From: Morinoia aosen
Taxonomy: Eukaryota > Arthropoda > Malacostraca > Amphipoda > Talitridae
DNA: 64,000 bases
Assembly: GCA_030386875.1 (NCBI GenBank)
Contig: CM059567.1
Span: 78,423,130 to 78,487,129 of the forward strand
Reading direction: 5' to 3'
How positions within the stretch are numbered: the first letter of the stretch is position 1; each line of letters starts with the position of its first letter. This document shows positions 20,601-34,900 of this stretch, piece after piece. The translations under genes and the position numbers were made by a program. Under the pieces are notes generated by a model that saw only the letters and a list, made by a program, of their open reading frames with translations, was not told the origin of the DNA and did not search any database.

Positions 20601-23600
20601 ACCAATCAATTTATTTGTGCCTAGGAATTGTTTTCTGCTCCAATAAAAATGATTATAGATTACTGTTGAGTACAGACGCGAAGGCAGGTAGAAGGTTTTA
20701 CGCTTTGATTGCATAGCTCGGCTCAGAATTTTGTTCACTATGCTATCAGTAGAAGTCCGAAATGATTGTACTTGTGTTTCATGTTCTTTGCGCAAGTCTT
20801 TGATTTGTCTGGATTAAAGTCCTGTTCACTTCTTCCATTTAGAATGTGCAGTTCTTCACCTTTTGAATGGCTTTCATCATGAATTTTAGACTTTTTGTTG
20901 ACAAGTATCGTACCGGGAGAATTTAATATTAGTGAAACAGCAGAATAACTTCAACTACTCACCGCAGTATCAGCGAAACGCTAACCAGTCGTTGAGGGAA
21001 CCGACTTTTTGCTCGATATTCTTCGATATTTTCTTGATTCACTGCACTTCTCTGTTTTTAGTCTGCGTAAGATCTTCCGTGGTAAAAAAAACTCGAGCGT
21101 ACATGGAATTTGAATTTTTATGTTGATGAATATTCTGGATACTGATTCTATTTGACATTAAATGGTGAACACGCTATGTGTATCAACATCATCGTTATAC
21201 GAGCTGCTCGTTACCACTCGGCCTAGTTACATTTTACGATATACTCGACAGACTAAGACTGTTGCTCTATAAGCGATCGTAACTCAGGATCGCCTGTTAC
21301 CATGCCAATAATACTATCATCAAGGGAGCTAGGAGCAGACTACCACCTGTGGAGGGTTGTGCATGTGACGTGTGCCCATACGCACCCCGGGTCTGCCATT
21401 ATTAATGCGCACTGACGGCAATTGTGCGCTTATCAGCGCAGCGCTAGTGCGCCTGCGCGCTCGTTGCTGCCTATCGCGCGTATCTGCGCTACGTAATAAG
21501 CGGTTGCCCGTGCGATATGCCCCTCTCTCCTGCCTCCAGTATATGCTCTGATCAACTCCTAACTGCCCGGCCGCAGCTCCGCCTTATTTATGCACGCGCA
21601 TCTCTCACTTCGGCTTGCCTGGTTTCTCTTGAGCCTCGTATCGTTTGTTTGTGTCTTGGCCTCCAAGTGCAAACTCGCTGAATATTGTGTTCCCTCAGAA
21701 ATTCTGCTATGTTTGCGATTTTCTACTGCTAACTCCGTCTCAAGTTATTTAAATCGAACACTATTGAACAAAGTAAATTCAGGAGGTTGTGTGATGTGTT
21801 AAAATCATAATTAGCCAGCGTATCCCCCTATTAAAACGCTGTTCTCTTGACATCAAGAATTGTCTTTTCATTATATCTCCTTTTCTATAACGTTCATAAA
21901 AACTCTCACTTTTGCTGTTAATATTTTTAAATAATTCTCAGCATAAGTTTTGTTTGTGCGTAGATTTGTTCATTGTTAAAATATTATGCTTTTGTCATGG
22001 AAATCTTCATTCGTCGTTGAGGTTTCTATCACTGTAGATCTTCTTCGAAATTCTGTAGATCTTCAAATCTTCACATTTTTATCGAAAATCGTACGGTATT
22101 TTGGTACTCAAACTTTCGTGGGTAATGCTGCAGCCGTAGCAATAGTAAAAGTCGCTCACGCCAACATTTGTTTATCAAAAGGAACTTTTCACCAGTGCTA
22201 TTTCTTATTATGGCTCTATAGACTTTTTCTCACGTAATTCAGAGACTTTGATTACTTCATCGCTCGAGTCCGAGCTTTCACATCCGCTATCGTCAGCTCA
22301 CTTCGCATAATGTTGAAGTTTTTCCCCTTGTATATATTTCCAGTAGAAATTCACATTTTTTTCATCGATAGCTTCAGTTGAGCACAAAATCGTACTATCT
22401 GGAGAATTTTTGTCGTCTGCAGTCGAGCGAGAAGAAGCGAGTACTTAGCGATTCATTAACTTCATGAAGTTCTTTTGCGCGCCTGCGCTAAAGTTAATAT
22501 CAATAAAAGGATTAGTGTAGCGTACGTCTAAACAAGCGACGTACATCACCAGCTCGATTGTGGTGCTCGCCTCCGCTTTGTGCTCACTGACGCCACGTCC
22601 TCTCAGATAATGAGACTTATTCTTCTGCCTTCAAATAAACCTTTGTGCCTCCAGCAGGACGTCTCGGGGGGGTCTTCCTTCTATGTGAAACTCTCCACTA
22701 AAATTCCGCTCCTTGCTTTCCTATAGTTTTCAGCTGTCACTTTTGCCTGTGTTTTTTTTTTGTTACATTTGTCGCTAAAAAAATTACATTTTTCGCCCTT
22801 ATTTGTGAATAGGAAAGGTCCGAATCAATTTAGTTAAGCTGTGTATTTGACGTCATCTCCTTTGCAGTCATCGATGTGTTTCTCCAATTTGTTGTTCGTT
22901 ATGTTTATATTGAATTTAACGATACGTAAATTTTCTGTGGGTTCTTGAGGTCATTCTTAACGCATGTTATGTGATTTTTTCATTATCTTGTAGTTTTTTT
23001 TTTTTTTGTTTAGCATCCACAAACACACGTGCACTCACATTTTGCTCACAGTTCCTGGCCCTTAATTTCATTCGCCTTTTCTCTTTATCTTAGTCTAACG
23101 TTTTCCTTATCGTGTCTGTAATTTACTTAATTTTGAACACGGTACCTCATTCTTTAGTTACCATTTAAAAATTTTATTTGTGCTACGTAATTTAACTTTC
23201 CTTATTCTTCTTATGGCATTTTGAAATTTTTTTGCACTGGTTTACCGAATATTCAATGCTTTCTCAGCCAGTATCGTTTTAAGTTGGTTAAACCAAACGA
23301 ACGTTTCAGTTGTGTTGATCTCTCAATTACTCTCACAAATACAAGTACAAGATTGCCTTAAGGTAAGATGAATGATGGGTTTCTTATCATACTTCATGAC
23401 ATGACTTTTAACTGCTTACTTTGTGTTATGTGGGGCGTAAGATGATCAGGCTCATCCAGACATTAGCGACACGTGCTGTAATCTAAATGCTGTGGGGCTC
23501 ACAGCTCCATCACATTCAGAGGGTTAGCTTCGGATCAAATAGTGTAGTAAACCAGACCACAATTGTCCTTGCATCGACAGTCATGTTTTATCACAAATCT

Positions 23601-24472
23601 TCAGATTTTTCACCTTTTATTAAATGCATAAGTTAAACGGAAACAAAAAATGATGAATTATCGTTTCTTAAGCATGTGATTGGCTTCCTATGACATTTTT
23701 TTTATTATTCGTAAGGTTTAATTACGAGTTGAAATTAACCTAAGTTTAATGCCATATGCAGTGTATCATTGAGTAATTTTTTAGAAAAAATTTCCTAGTT
23801 TGGCCTACTATTTTGGTGATGAGCCCATATTCGTAGTATGTAAAGTGTGAATTGATGGGATTTATTTTGAGAGTAAGATAAGAAAATATATCCATCTTGG
23901 CTTCATACAGTAAATTAATTACTTATCAGTTAAATTTTCTATGTTAAGGATAAAATTCAATACATTCATATATTACGCAAACCCTTTTAGTACTCAATAT
24001 GTCATCCTGATTCATGAGAGCAAAAGTAGCGATTGTGGCGTGTGTTGAAAGATGCGCGTCTGTCAACTTCACTCGCAAGTTACTTGTTACGTCACAGCAC
24101 GTGCCGAGGTGGATTAATTTCTCTTGTGCTAAGTTTCTTTCTTTCGTACGTACACGCGTAACGCCAAACTCATTTCACATGCACAAACCTACTAAATGGA
24201 TATTTGTGTTGTTACAGGTTCAGAGAGCAGCGACATAATCCTCTTTCGGTTCAACCAGAAGAATGTAATCACATTCCTTAAGTTGAAGTTGGTGTCACAT
24301 GTTATTCCCCAGCACAACTGTCAGTGGGATGTCAACATTTTTAGCGTGGTCGTGATGGGAGAAACTTACAAGTTGTTTTGTAGCTCTTCAGACACAAGTG
24401 CAACCATTTTCTGGCTCTGAGACCAAACCGGGGTATAATTTGCTTACTTTATATACATCTGTTTTTTTCAGT
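20601..24472. other. Non-coding stretch with a GC-rich island
   Basis: Mostly T-rich, featureless sequence. Segment 21360-21590 is GC- and CpG-rich, with repeated TGCGC and a GCGCCTGCGCG core resembling NRF-1-type promoter sites. A similar GCGCGCCTGCGC occurs near 22478. These could mark a promoter, but no adjoining gene can be identified. Long T runs occur near 22750 and 22990. Confidence 0.5.
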
Positions 24473-24708
24473 TCGGAATGGTTCTCTTTGGAGCATATAG
24501 GCGCGGCGTCGACTGGTTTGTAGTTGTAGGGTCTACCGCTGCTGCTTTCAGGAGCCTCTTTTGTGAGCCTCACAATACGACGGGCGCGATAGCGCGGCAA
24601 CGCGCGCGGTCCATTCTCTCTTGCAGACCACCACTGGCTTTTAGTCCTACTCTTCCCTGCCTTCCATATCTCAATGCTCCTTGGCGACGCTTCTTTGCCG
24701 CTCGCTGA
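24473..24708 (+). other. Candidate exon behind a strong splice acceptor
   Basis: A T-rich tract ending TTTTTTTCAG (up to 24472) is a good 3' splice site. It is followed five bases later by an ATG that opens 76 codons to 24708. The protein has a short hydrophobic stretch (WFVVVGSTAAAF) and then Arg-rich sequence. The opposite strand is also open here (24388-24600), with a GTAAGC donor-like motif. GC-rich sequence keeps both frames open, so neither is secure. No family is recognised. Confidence 0.2.
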
Positions 24709-27700
24709 TCCTTCTTGCGATTTGCCCGAGGCATTTTTGTTGACTTATTGCGCTGTTTTTGTGTGACTTCGCCGGGGATTTCTTGAAATGTTCTCGTGCG
24801 TTCTTGCTGCGAGTAAATTTAATTTCTTCAGCTAGGGTAATATTTTTTTGGATTTCAAAGCGTTTGAAATTTTTAACTGTTGTATTGCTCTTTGACTCAA
24901 CATCTTGAAGTATCGCATTGGGCATTTTATTGTCTCAAAAGAGGATGTGTATGTTTCTTTTTTAAGCCATGTTATCCTTAATCCCATGACTACTTTTGAA
25001 TTAGCTTTACGATAGAACTTAATGAAATAAATTAATTTAGGCTCTCGGTCATTTGAATGTTTTATATTATAATGCTAGTACTCCAATATGTTACAAAATT
25101 TGATCAGTTAAGCAGAAATAATTGACATCCAGAGTAAAGTACTCGCTCTTATTTGTTCTTTTTTTTCATCATTGGTGCCTTTCCTGTGGGCATGTGCTGG
25201 GACTGTGTTTCCTCTGCCCATTTGCCATCAAAAACTACCTCGTAAACTTTTTTCCTTCTGCTGTTCATTTCTGAGTTGTTCGACAGGGCCTTGTGTATTT
25301 ATTTTTTGCTTGTTTCCTCGTACTGTAACACGTTGTAATTTCTGTAAGACACGCTTGAATGCTTCTACTCTCCCGGTGACTTGTTTAATACTTGAAATGT
25401 ATATGTATGCTTCGTCGAGACTGAGCTATGAGATTTGCTGGTGAGTTACGCCGGGTCCTAAAATGTTAAAGAGATGCACCTATTGACTGCCGCTACGGAG
25501 TGTAGAAAGTGTGAGTGCGGCGGTTGTGAGCCGTGATTGGTCGCCGTGCTGCGGGTACCTGCTAGCTTACTGAGCGCTGATTGGCTGGCACGTCAGGTAA
25601 CCGGTTTACCTCTTGATGTATTGCCAATAACTTGAGAATATTGTGCTTAGCCGGGCTTTGCCGCATCATCTCAGCCAAGTTAGCAAATTAGTGTTTTGCT
25701 AACAAGTGGAACGCTTATGTATGGCTGTCACAGGATACTGCGCCCGCAATTTATCGCCCATTTTCAAGAGACTTCGTCGAACTGGTACAAAAGTTAACTC
25801 TTCGGGAACACGCTTTCAATTTATGAAGACCACGTCTATTGAAGCCGAGTGCTGTCCGAGCCGTGAACATTTCCACACGTCTCTGACTTACGTCGTGTGA
25901 AATTCCAACTGACTTTGTATTGGCTCGATAAATTTTGATCGGTAAAAATTGATGCAAAGACTACAGGTGCTGCTTGTTGAATTTCTCCCGGCTAGTAATG
26001 AAGTTTAAAGCGGATTGTTCGAAAGGATTTCGTTGTTTAATGTTAATTCCTTTAGTCGTAAGAGTAATTGTGGCAGCGTAAATCAATCGTGAATGAAGAT
26101 TGAGGTGGCTGATAAAGAAAAGAACAATGTGTTCGGTGTTCGGATGCTGGTTCTACGACGCGGGTATGTGTCTCTGCGACTACATTCGATTATCGAGTTA
26201 TGCATTAACTTACGCGAACTTAAACTTACTTGGAAAAAATTAATCCCAGTTATTTACCTTGAACGATGATTGATTACGTTTGAAGGGGAACTAATTTCAT
26301 CCGCGAAGTTGATGTTCGCACTGGACGATGCCATGTAACTCAAGCGTCTATTTCACTCGTCTTAGTTTGGGCTATGTGTAGACTGTAAAAAAGTGCCCGG
26401 GAGCCATGAATTTGAGCACATTTCACTTGTGACTTCTCTACTTGACCGCATGTTCTCTAGTCACACAAATGCGTGTAACTACTAGTTGACTCTTCTCTGT
26501 CGACATTAGTGCCCGATCGCGCGCACTACAGTTTCGTGTTTACCCTCGTACATAGATAACACTTAAGCCTGTGGTTTTAAGCTTTGGTGCATAGTTCCCA
26601 GTCCTGTTACATGTAGAAGTCGTGCAAGTCTGGTGCTAGTCCCCGTTCCTGGAACGCTGATCCGTATAGCACGACCCTCTTTGTGCTGCGGCGAGTGGTT
26701 CTGCGTTCAAGAATTGGAGATCGTGAGGCGGCTTCCAGAGATGACGCTTAGCAAATGACGCTTCATTGGAAATCGGTTAAGTGGACTATTCTCTCGAACG
26801 TGGAATGATTTTTTTCTTAGCTCCACTGCTCCGTGTTTTCCCCGTGAGCAGCATTTAGAGCGTTCGTTGAAATTATGTTTTTTTCTTTTGAGAAGCCTTC
26901 TAGATATATGCTGCACAATCACTGCAGTTGATGAGTTGTGCCGCAAAAATAATATCGTGCTTGGGAGCCCTTAAGTTGTCAGTGTGATGGCGCCTCTTCT
27001 TATTTGTTCAATAATTTTTCACCAATAAAATTGTTTGTCTAAATTAACCTTTGCACCGCATGAAAATTTCGTTCTCAACATAATGATCTGAGAACCGAGC
27101 ATCACTCTGGTTAGGCACTGCAGTATCACTTTGAAATGAACGATAACTAGAGTATTCTAATTCAGTCTGTAAATTGCCATATGTTGCTTTTATATAGTAT
27201 GTAAAACAGTAAAAGCCAAAATTGATTTATATCGTTCCTGACCTAACTATGCCCTATGAATCTGCTTTGTTTTCATTCGATTATGCTAACCGAATTTTCA
27301 TTTAAAATTCCCTTTGAAAATGCTGGCTCTCCTTTTTGCGGAGGACATTATGTTATTTTAGTTCAGCTTGGAAATGATAGACTTTTCATGAGTCAAAATT
27401 GTAAATTTTATCAGCATATTTAACGTAGCTCGTAGAGCTTGACTGCTGTCACTGAATATTTTTCAGCAAAATTTCAATGGTAAGAAAGAGAGCGAATAAT
27501 TTGTGTGACCGAATTTAAGTAACGGCACGTGTATATAGTGAGCGTTCAAGGGCTCATCGTTGACGGCTGCGTGCTCATACGAGAGCAATATTTTGTGCAG
27601 AATTTGCCATTTTGTGAGAGAAGCGGCAAATTCTTGGCGAGTTTGAGTAGGTTTCTCAGGGGACGGTATTTTAGCGAGCGAAAAAACCTCAAATTGGGTT

Positions 27701-30700
27701 AGCCTGCGAGGAAAAACACGACCGCGCTGCCCAGCCTCTTGACTCTTCTTTTTATTTTATTTTCATATTTTTTCCCTCCTTTTGAACTCAATAGAATCAG
27801 GTCCCTTTTCATGTTAGAGCATGTATGTTTCATGCGCCATGGCTTTTTCTGTTGTGCGTACATGCCAAATGAACTTTTTTGCAACAGAAAATGTTTCAAC
27901 TGGATTTCCAAGAGAGCTTTTATGTGTAGAATGACTTCAAACCCGAGATTTTTCTCTGCAGTTACTCAGTGCATTTTTTTTCGGTACGAAATGCTCCAAA
28001 GTAATTTCTGTTTGATAAAATTAGAGTATTTGATGCTGAACTCTAAAAGTACTGCATATAATAATGAATGTATTTTAGCTAGATTTATTGAGATCGTTTA
28101 TTTCTTGTGTAGAGTTTTTCGTTTTTGTAAAGCCCATAATATTATTCGCAGAGGGTTCAGTTATTCTACAATTGATATAGTGTGTTCGTCATGTTTTTCA
28201 TCGTTTTTGGCTTCTTTTTGTGTTCTTTCTCGTCTTAGAAGATTTGATTTAGTGAGGATCTTTTGCTGTTTTGAGTCATTTTTTTCGAAAAAAAAATTTC
28301 CCCTTTTTTTCAACGTTTTGCTTCTGCTTACTCGTCGCTTGACATCAAATCTCTTCGCTCTGTTGGTTCTAAGCGATGTCATCAATCTTTTGGACGCCCA
28401 AAAGTGAATTAAGAGACGGGTCGGTGGAGCCGGCCGTAGGAATAGCACTAAGGCCAAATGACATCATGGGTCACGGACATTTGTGATCGAAAGCCTCTAC
28501 TAATTCGTACAAATCGAAGCCTCTTAGCTTCGGCCTCCACATAGGTGATTTATCTGCCTTCTCGTGGAATAAATTATTTCTAACGCGCATTTGGCGATTG
28601 CGTGATAGCGAACTTTCTTTTTAGTGGCTCTCATTTTGTAATGAATTCTTAGAATGAACTTGTCTCTGTAACACATCTCCATCCTGCGGGACTTTTCTTC
28701 GACAACTCCTTGACCTCTTGATCCAGCTTTAGTCTTCATGCAAGTGGTATTAAGACCGGCTGTCGGGCGGTAATGAACTCTGTCTGTTTTGAACCCCTTA
28801 CTACCCTAATTCAGTGACATACTTCCTTGCTTTATAGCCAGTGAAATGTGATATTATTTGTCGGTTCATGCATTTGGTTATTTTAGGAACCGTTCATTGT
28901 TCTTCACTGCAGAGCACTGAGTGCACCTATTGAGTACAACTGCATGCACTTCCTCCTGCTGCACTTCGTATTCATGGGGCGCTGTGACTGCATTTGAACG
29001 GATGTTTTTTTCACGTGTGCAGTAGCTAGCTAATGCCTCAAGTTTGCGGTTGGATTGTGCTCCTTTTTATTCTGCGAGCATCGTGTAATTCTCCTTCTTT
29101 CTTTATGCTGCAATTTCCAATTCGTTTAATCGGTATTTGCTGAGCACTATGAAAGCATTTGTCGACTCGGCTTCAGTATGAGCCGCAAATCACAAAGGGC
29201 CTAAGTTTTTTTAATAATCCTCAGGTTGTCAGAGACTTGTGATGGATGCTACGTGTCAAAGTTGCCTCCCCCAAACTTGTTGCCACAAGAAAAACTTGTG
29301 GCGGCCACTACATCATTTCGCTCTGGCATGTCCGAGTGGAGCGAATTATTTACTGACGCTTGTTTGGATTTGGTGGAGTGCCTTGGTGCCTTATCTGTCG
29401 TCGCTGCTTTCTCATATTCCGTGTGCCTGCACGAGCGAATCTTGATCAAAGTTCCTTGCTGCGGCCTTCTGCACGAGTCTTGATTTTATACCCACGTCTG
29501 TCTTGAACTTGTTTTCTCTGTTAAATGTACGCAGCAACGACTGCCTTTCCTTTTTAACAATGGTGATAAAATTCTCGAATGAATTGTTCGAATTGAAACT
29601 AACAAATCCGATCTATTTTTGTAATGATGTCTTCGATAAAACGATTTTTGAATTGGCACCTCTGTATGTCCAGTAAGGGTTTACGACTACAATATTGTAC
29701 CAATTCCAGCCTACATAAACCGTTAGCGTTTGCACTCTGTTTGCTGTGTCTTATTCTTTATTTTCCTCATCTCAACTTGAGCTTTAACTTTTGCACCGAG
29801 CCAGCAGCCAGTGGCTCAAAGCATGGTGCTGCTCAATGGGATTTTATCATTTTATGCTCAAGTTTTACGAGGAGGAATTAAAGCTCTCTTGATAGAGGCC
29901 TCTTCTGACCTTTATGTCATGGAGAAAGCTTTACTGTACCGTCGATTTCATCTTGGTTTTACTATGTATTATTATTATGAAGCTTGTACCCTGCATAGAA
30001 ACTGAGTTCCTTCAGCATCTGGCCGCCTTCTCTGAAGAACAACTTTACTCTCCTCGGGTGTGTCCGACGTATCTTACGGTGGAGGCTGCCGTGCCTGGTG
30101 TTTAGAATGCGTTACTGGGTTTCCGTAAATGGCTGTTGAAATGCTCAAAATATGTTCATTAAATATCAAAATATTCAGTGTGTGTAGAAACCTTCTTGTT
30201 GAATTGAGGATCTGCGTTTTATACTCTGAAAGTTTTTCGATGTAATACTCTTAAGTGAGAAAATATGTCTCAATATCGACCTATCATTGTGTCAGTTTTT
30301 TCGTGTGAGTTAATGTAGTGTGTCACATTTTTGTGTGTCATGGATTGATACGGCACGCATAAGTGTGCCAACCGGGACGCACGTAGCGTAAGTTAGCATA
30401 ATTTCACATAAATATTTTACTCTCTCAGATGGGTCAGTTATTACACTAATGAAACACAATCCATAAGACATTAAAGAATAAATAGTAAGGCTATTGAAGT
30501 TTTTGAAAACAATTACAGTCCATTTTCAGAATCTAATTAACGTCAATTTTTTATGCGAATTTTTTGTGAATTTGCTTTCTCGACCGGATGAATTCGTGGC
30601 CAAATGTGATTCACCACTGTGTATCATGATTTCTATGAATAACAGTTTAACATATTCAGGCGTGTTTAAATTTCTCATGTAGCAGTGAAGATGGTACCAA

Positions 30701-33464
30701 CTATTTACCTGACAATTTTGTTTTGAAACCATGGAAAACCATTTAAACATTAGGTTAAGAGTAACGAGACTGAAAGAGTTCAGGAATAAATTTAATTGAA
30801 GGTCGAGAATTTCTACATTTAAAAACATAATTCTGGCTGTATTTGTCCGGTGCGTGTCATTTCAGGAAGTGTGTATTCTGAATAAATATTATTTGATGCT
30901 GGAACCATTGTTACCACTTCTATTTACTCATGTGATTTTTGAATGAAAGATGGAGCTGTGTGAACTCATTTGCCTCTATCGTTAAATCCTTTGCTGATTT
31001 TTTTATTCTGACGATTGACACGTTTAAGGCTCTCTTTTAACTGTTTCGCTGTACATGTAACCTGTTTGTTAACCATTGTTCTTATTTGTTGCAGGTAAGG
31101 TGCTTGTGCAGCGCAACACTTTGGTAGCGCCGCTGCGTGAGGTCAGGATTCTCCGGTGCCTGCTTACACTTTTTTTTAGAATATCACGCCTGATATGTAG
31201 TTCACAATATTCAGTGTATATCATTTTTGACAGATCTTCTATTTCACTACACCTACTGTAAATTCATTACATCTTTGTCGATATATTATATAATTTTTCT
31301 ACTAAGATGCGATTTTGTGTAGTTCATTTCCGACGTCTAATTAACTAAAGACTGACTGTGCTACATCATGAATACGCCACCACTTCTTTATCCTGTTCAC
31401 AAGAGCACGTGTCGAATATTTTCTCGCCATCTTAAATGCAAGAATTGCGCCGGTGAATTTTAGGGCTTCGCGGCTTTGAAGCCGTCTTCTTTTAAACCTT
31501 ATTTCCATGCGAATAGACGACGGTTCCCTTGATCAGCAGACTACTTGCAAACAGCGGTGTCGCTGTTGCAGCATTTAATGACTGTGTGGCGCTATTCTTT
31601 CACCTGCCGAGGTGACCGCAGCTGCAAGAAATTCTACGAGGTCTTACTGAATTCGATGCTTTCAGTATTTGTTAGTTTTACCCATATATGGATCTTTCCA
31701 TGCGTGCTTTCTCCCGCACTAGGTTTATCTCCATCTAAGTAGCCTCAGGCTGCTTTGTCCGACGAGGTACCTTTTTTACATTCCTAAAAATGCTAAATTA
31801 TTCGGTGGTTTAATTTTCATATACAGTTTTCGAAGGCAGTAGCGTACACATTAGGCCTTTCGGTTTCACTCTTCAGATTTTAGAATTTTTATACGAACGG
31901 CCATTATTGTGAAGTATAGTAAATGTATCTTTCCACCATCCAAACCTCATTTTTGACTAGAAACTACGAGTAAGTGACATAATTGTAACTTGCCATGGCA
32001 TCAGCTATTGGTTTAAAATTCCATTTGTGAAGTTACTTATTGTTTACGTTTTTCTTTTTGTTACGATCTTTTAAAATATTCTCGGACAAAGAAAAATGTA
32101 CTATTAACTTACCAACTTTTCGAATTTCTTTTGTCATCTCTAAGTGTGTACAAACAAATTTTAATGTTCAGTTTGTTCTGCTTGACTTAAACACTCGATA
32201 AGCCGTTATCGGTTTTTCAACGTCTGTTGTGTTTAATTATTTGCTGTCACTCTAACTAATTGCAATGTGAGAATTTTTTTCTTTCATTAACTTTCATTAA
32301 CGATTTCTTTCGTTCGTCGTATGTAAAATTCGTTTGAATATCTGACTGAATTTAAATCGATTTGCTCTACTCGAATTTGATTGCATTCACGCTGCAAAAC
32401 TTGCCGCGGCCCTCTTTACAGCGTTACCTAAGGACCACTTTAAGAAAGACATGACCAGCTGACTTTCTGGTGTTGCTAGCGGAGACCATCACATTGCACA
32501 CGATGAACTTCTCATTCTCATCAAACTCGAAATTAATTAACTCCATAATGCTTTGCAATGTATAGTATTTAGAAAATAAAGACAAAGTACAGAAATTCGT
32601 AAACTCTCCTTCAAAAATACCAGTAGTAAATAGTGCTGAAAAGTTGAAGTATTGCCTCAAGACGTATGATTTTTTTACAGTTCTTAGTCTTTTATGAAGT
32701 TTATTTTCAGTTCTCATGTTAAACTTATTAATATTAGCGTATGAAAACATGTGTTGGCTATTTTCAAGGGATAATTGATACTTTGTATTCAAATAATCGT
32801 TAATTAGCTAACATCCTTGAGCCGAAGGCCGTGCTAGATTTTCTAATTTTCAGAGCTACAAAACTTCTAAAGCAACAGGACCTAATGAATCAAAATCCCA
32901 AACAAATAATTATCTGTCACACATTGAATTTTTAAATACAAGTATAATTCTCCATCAACTCCACTTACGCTCTAATATCATTACATTAATTCATTTACTA
33001 CAGGACGATGCTGCGACACCAACATTTCCACACACACAGGAGCATGAACAATTGGTATTACATACCAGCAGCACCCTGAAGTACTTAGATTTATGTTCTT
33101 GTTACAAATGCCTATATACCAATATTCTATAGCCTCTGCTGTTTTTTATTTTCGTTATAAATGTATTAGCACAATTTTATAGGATACTTTTTGAATACAG
33201 TTTATAAATTCTAAAAGCAAAATGAATTATGAGTGGCGCAGAGGAAACAGAGAAAGGAAAACGAGTTCATTATGAGAAAAATTAGCCAATAATGTATGCA
33301 TAAAAATCTGCCGATGGTCCCAAAATTAAATAAAATCACTGAAATTGAACAGTAGCAATTTGATCATTTTCAAATAATGTCACAACTCAAAGTTACCTCA
33401 TAATTGAAGATTAGTTGTACTGCTGCACTAATGAAAACCTGAAGAATAGCCGACGGATATTGTC
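24709..33464. other. Long non-coding stretch, no gene recognised
   Basis: This is almost 9 kb with no assignable gene. The longest open frame in the window lies here (27739-28407 +, 222 codons). Its product is dominated by Phe, Cys, Ser and Leu because the strand is T-rich and so poor in stop codons; I regard it as spurious. Parts of 32440-33540 are A-rich on the + strand, reversing the usual skew. That stretch has a 122-codon minus frame at 32424-32792 that starts at TTG and is unrecognised. Confidence 0.55.
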
Positions 33465-33478
33465 ACGCTCTAATATCA
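32967..33478. repeat. 484-bp segment between 14-bp direct repeats
   Basis: ACGCTCTAATATCA occurs at 32967-32980 and again at 33465-33478. Exact 14-bp direct repeats this close are unlikely by chance and resemble the target duplication of a retroposed insert. The enclosed AT-rich sequence has no terminal inverted repeat and no obvious poly-A end, and it matches no other repeat in the window. Confidence 0.4.
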
Positions 33479-33572
33479 ATAGATTCAAAAAAACTAACAT
33501 CATAAAGTATCTAAATGGTGCAGTCCCAATAATGACTCTGATACCCAATCACTGTCTCCACTCTTTTTCCTT

Positions 33573-33735
33573 GGTATTTTTTGATACTGTATATAAATAC
33601 TTAAATGTTCGTTTTTTTGCCGATGTTACCTCTTATTATCGTTAGGTATCGAGGAAATCATCCGATTCGTCTTCAGCCATTTATTTCCGTGTAGGGGAAA
33701 GTGATGTATTTCATTTTCTTGATCGATATTTTGCA
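33573..33735 (+). repeat. Dispersed repeat A, copy 1
   Basis: About 160 bp is shared, with divergence, with 34901-35063. Landmarks in order are GATACTGTA, AAATGTTCGT, TTATCGTTAG, CGATTCGT, TTCAGCCA, GGGGAAAGT, GTGTATTTC/GATGTATTTC and TTGATCGATATTTTG. Neither copy has obvious terminal repeats. It may be a fragment of an uncharacterised transposon or an old local duplication. Confidence 0.7.
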
Positions 33736-34900
33736 GTTGTTCCGATACAAGCCATTTGGTAGTATTTCAACGTATCAGAAATTCTAAAGGTTGCCTGCTG
33801 TAAAAGAGTTCTTAAATGATGTATTTGTCTCATTATATTTCGTACATTTTTATGCCTGGCATACCATTTTGAAAATAATAAGCAGAGGCCAATCAGTTAT
33901 GGTTTTCATGTAAACAAGAACTTAATGGTGAAATATGAGAAAGCCTTCGCCAGCAACGTCAGAAAATATTCGGTGCATGACCTTCCTTTAGTGGTGCTCG
34001 TTATTGCCGTATGATAATGCGAGTAAAGTAGATATTTGAGTACCATATTCCCTAAGTTTGAAACGAATTTCCTGTAGACATTTTAAAATGTATTAAAACA
34101 TATCGTTTCGGTGTGCGGGTGCCCCTAGCTCTTCATTAATCATAGGGTGGTGGAGAAGTGTGTTTCTGTTATTCACGCATCGTATCCAAAACCCCGCCTA
34201 TCTCCTAGAATTTGTTGTGCTTGGTGCGTCCGACATCTTATTCTTGAACACTCTTCCGATCATTTATTCGCGTTTTCACTTACCGTTCATCCTCCGTGGT
34301 CCCGTGCTATTTACTTGGATTGTAGTTCATTCTGTGGCGCTGCCCATCTTTTCCGGCGGTGACGTTATTCAGCGACTGATATTCCCTTATTTGTGCATTG
34401 GGGTCACATGATATATTCCTGTTTATTACCTATAAGAATAGTATTTTAACTTAACGGAGTGTAACCTACCTTTCGTTCTGGGTAAATTTACTATAAAATG
34501 AAGGGAGGGAATCAGTTTCTTTGCCCCAAGAAATTTCTGCCTCAATTTACAAAGCATGTCAGTGGAATAATTCTTTTCATGATTTGAGCTACGCTATCAG
34601 TAAATATCGCTGACAGAAGATGAAGCGGTCGTAGTGTATTTAACGCTTTAAAATTAGACGCGCGGTGCAGCCCTGGCTGTGAAGCCGACGTCCGGCAGCT
34701 CGCGCCGCATTGGCATGCATTGTGCCGGCTGGAACTGTGGCACAACTGCTCGCTTGTCTCCACTTTATGATCCTACGTCACTCCTTTGTGTGCGCCGACA
34801 GCCGTAGTACTTACTCGTGGGCATCTCTCTTCATTCTCCCTGCGATCATGAGAGTAGCGAATGGTTTTGTACCTCTTAGTAGTGTTGTTTCTTCTTCCCT

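Noticed and set aside
21360..21590. A promoter with NRF-1-type sites
   Set aside because: The GCGCCTGCGC-like core is suggestive, but no start site or gene could be linked to it, so it is only mentioned as a GC-rich island.
27739..28407. Longest open frame in the window (222 codons, + strand)
   Set aside because: The product is dominated by Phe, Cys, Ser and Leu, with no domain. The strand is T-rich and hence stop-poor, which explains the length without selection.
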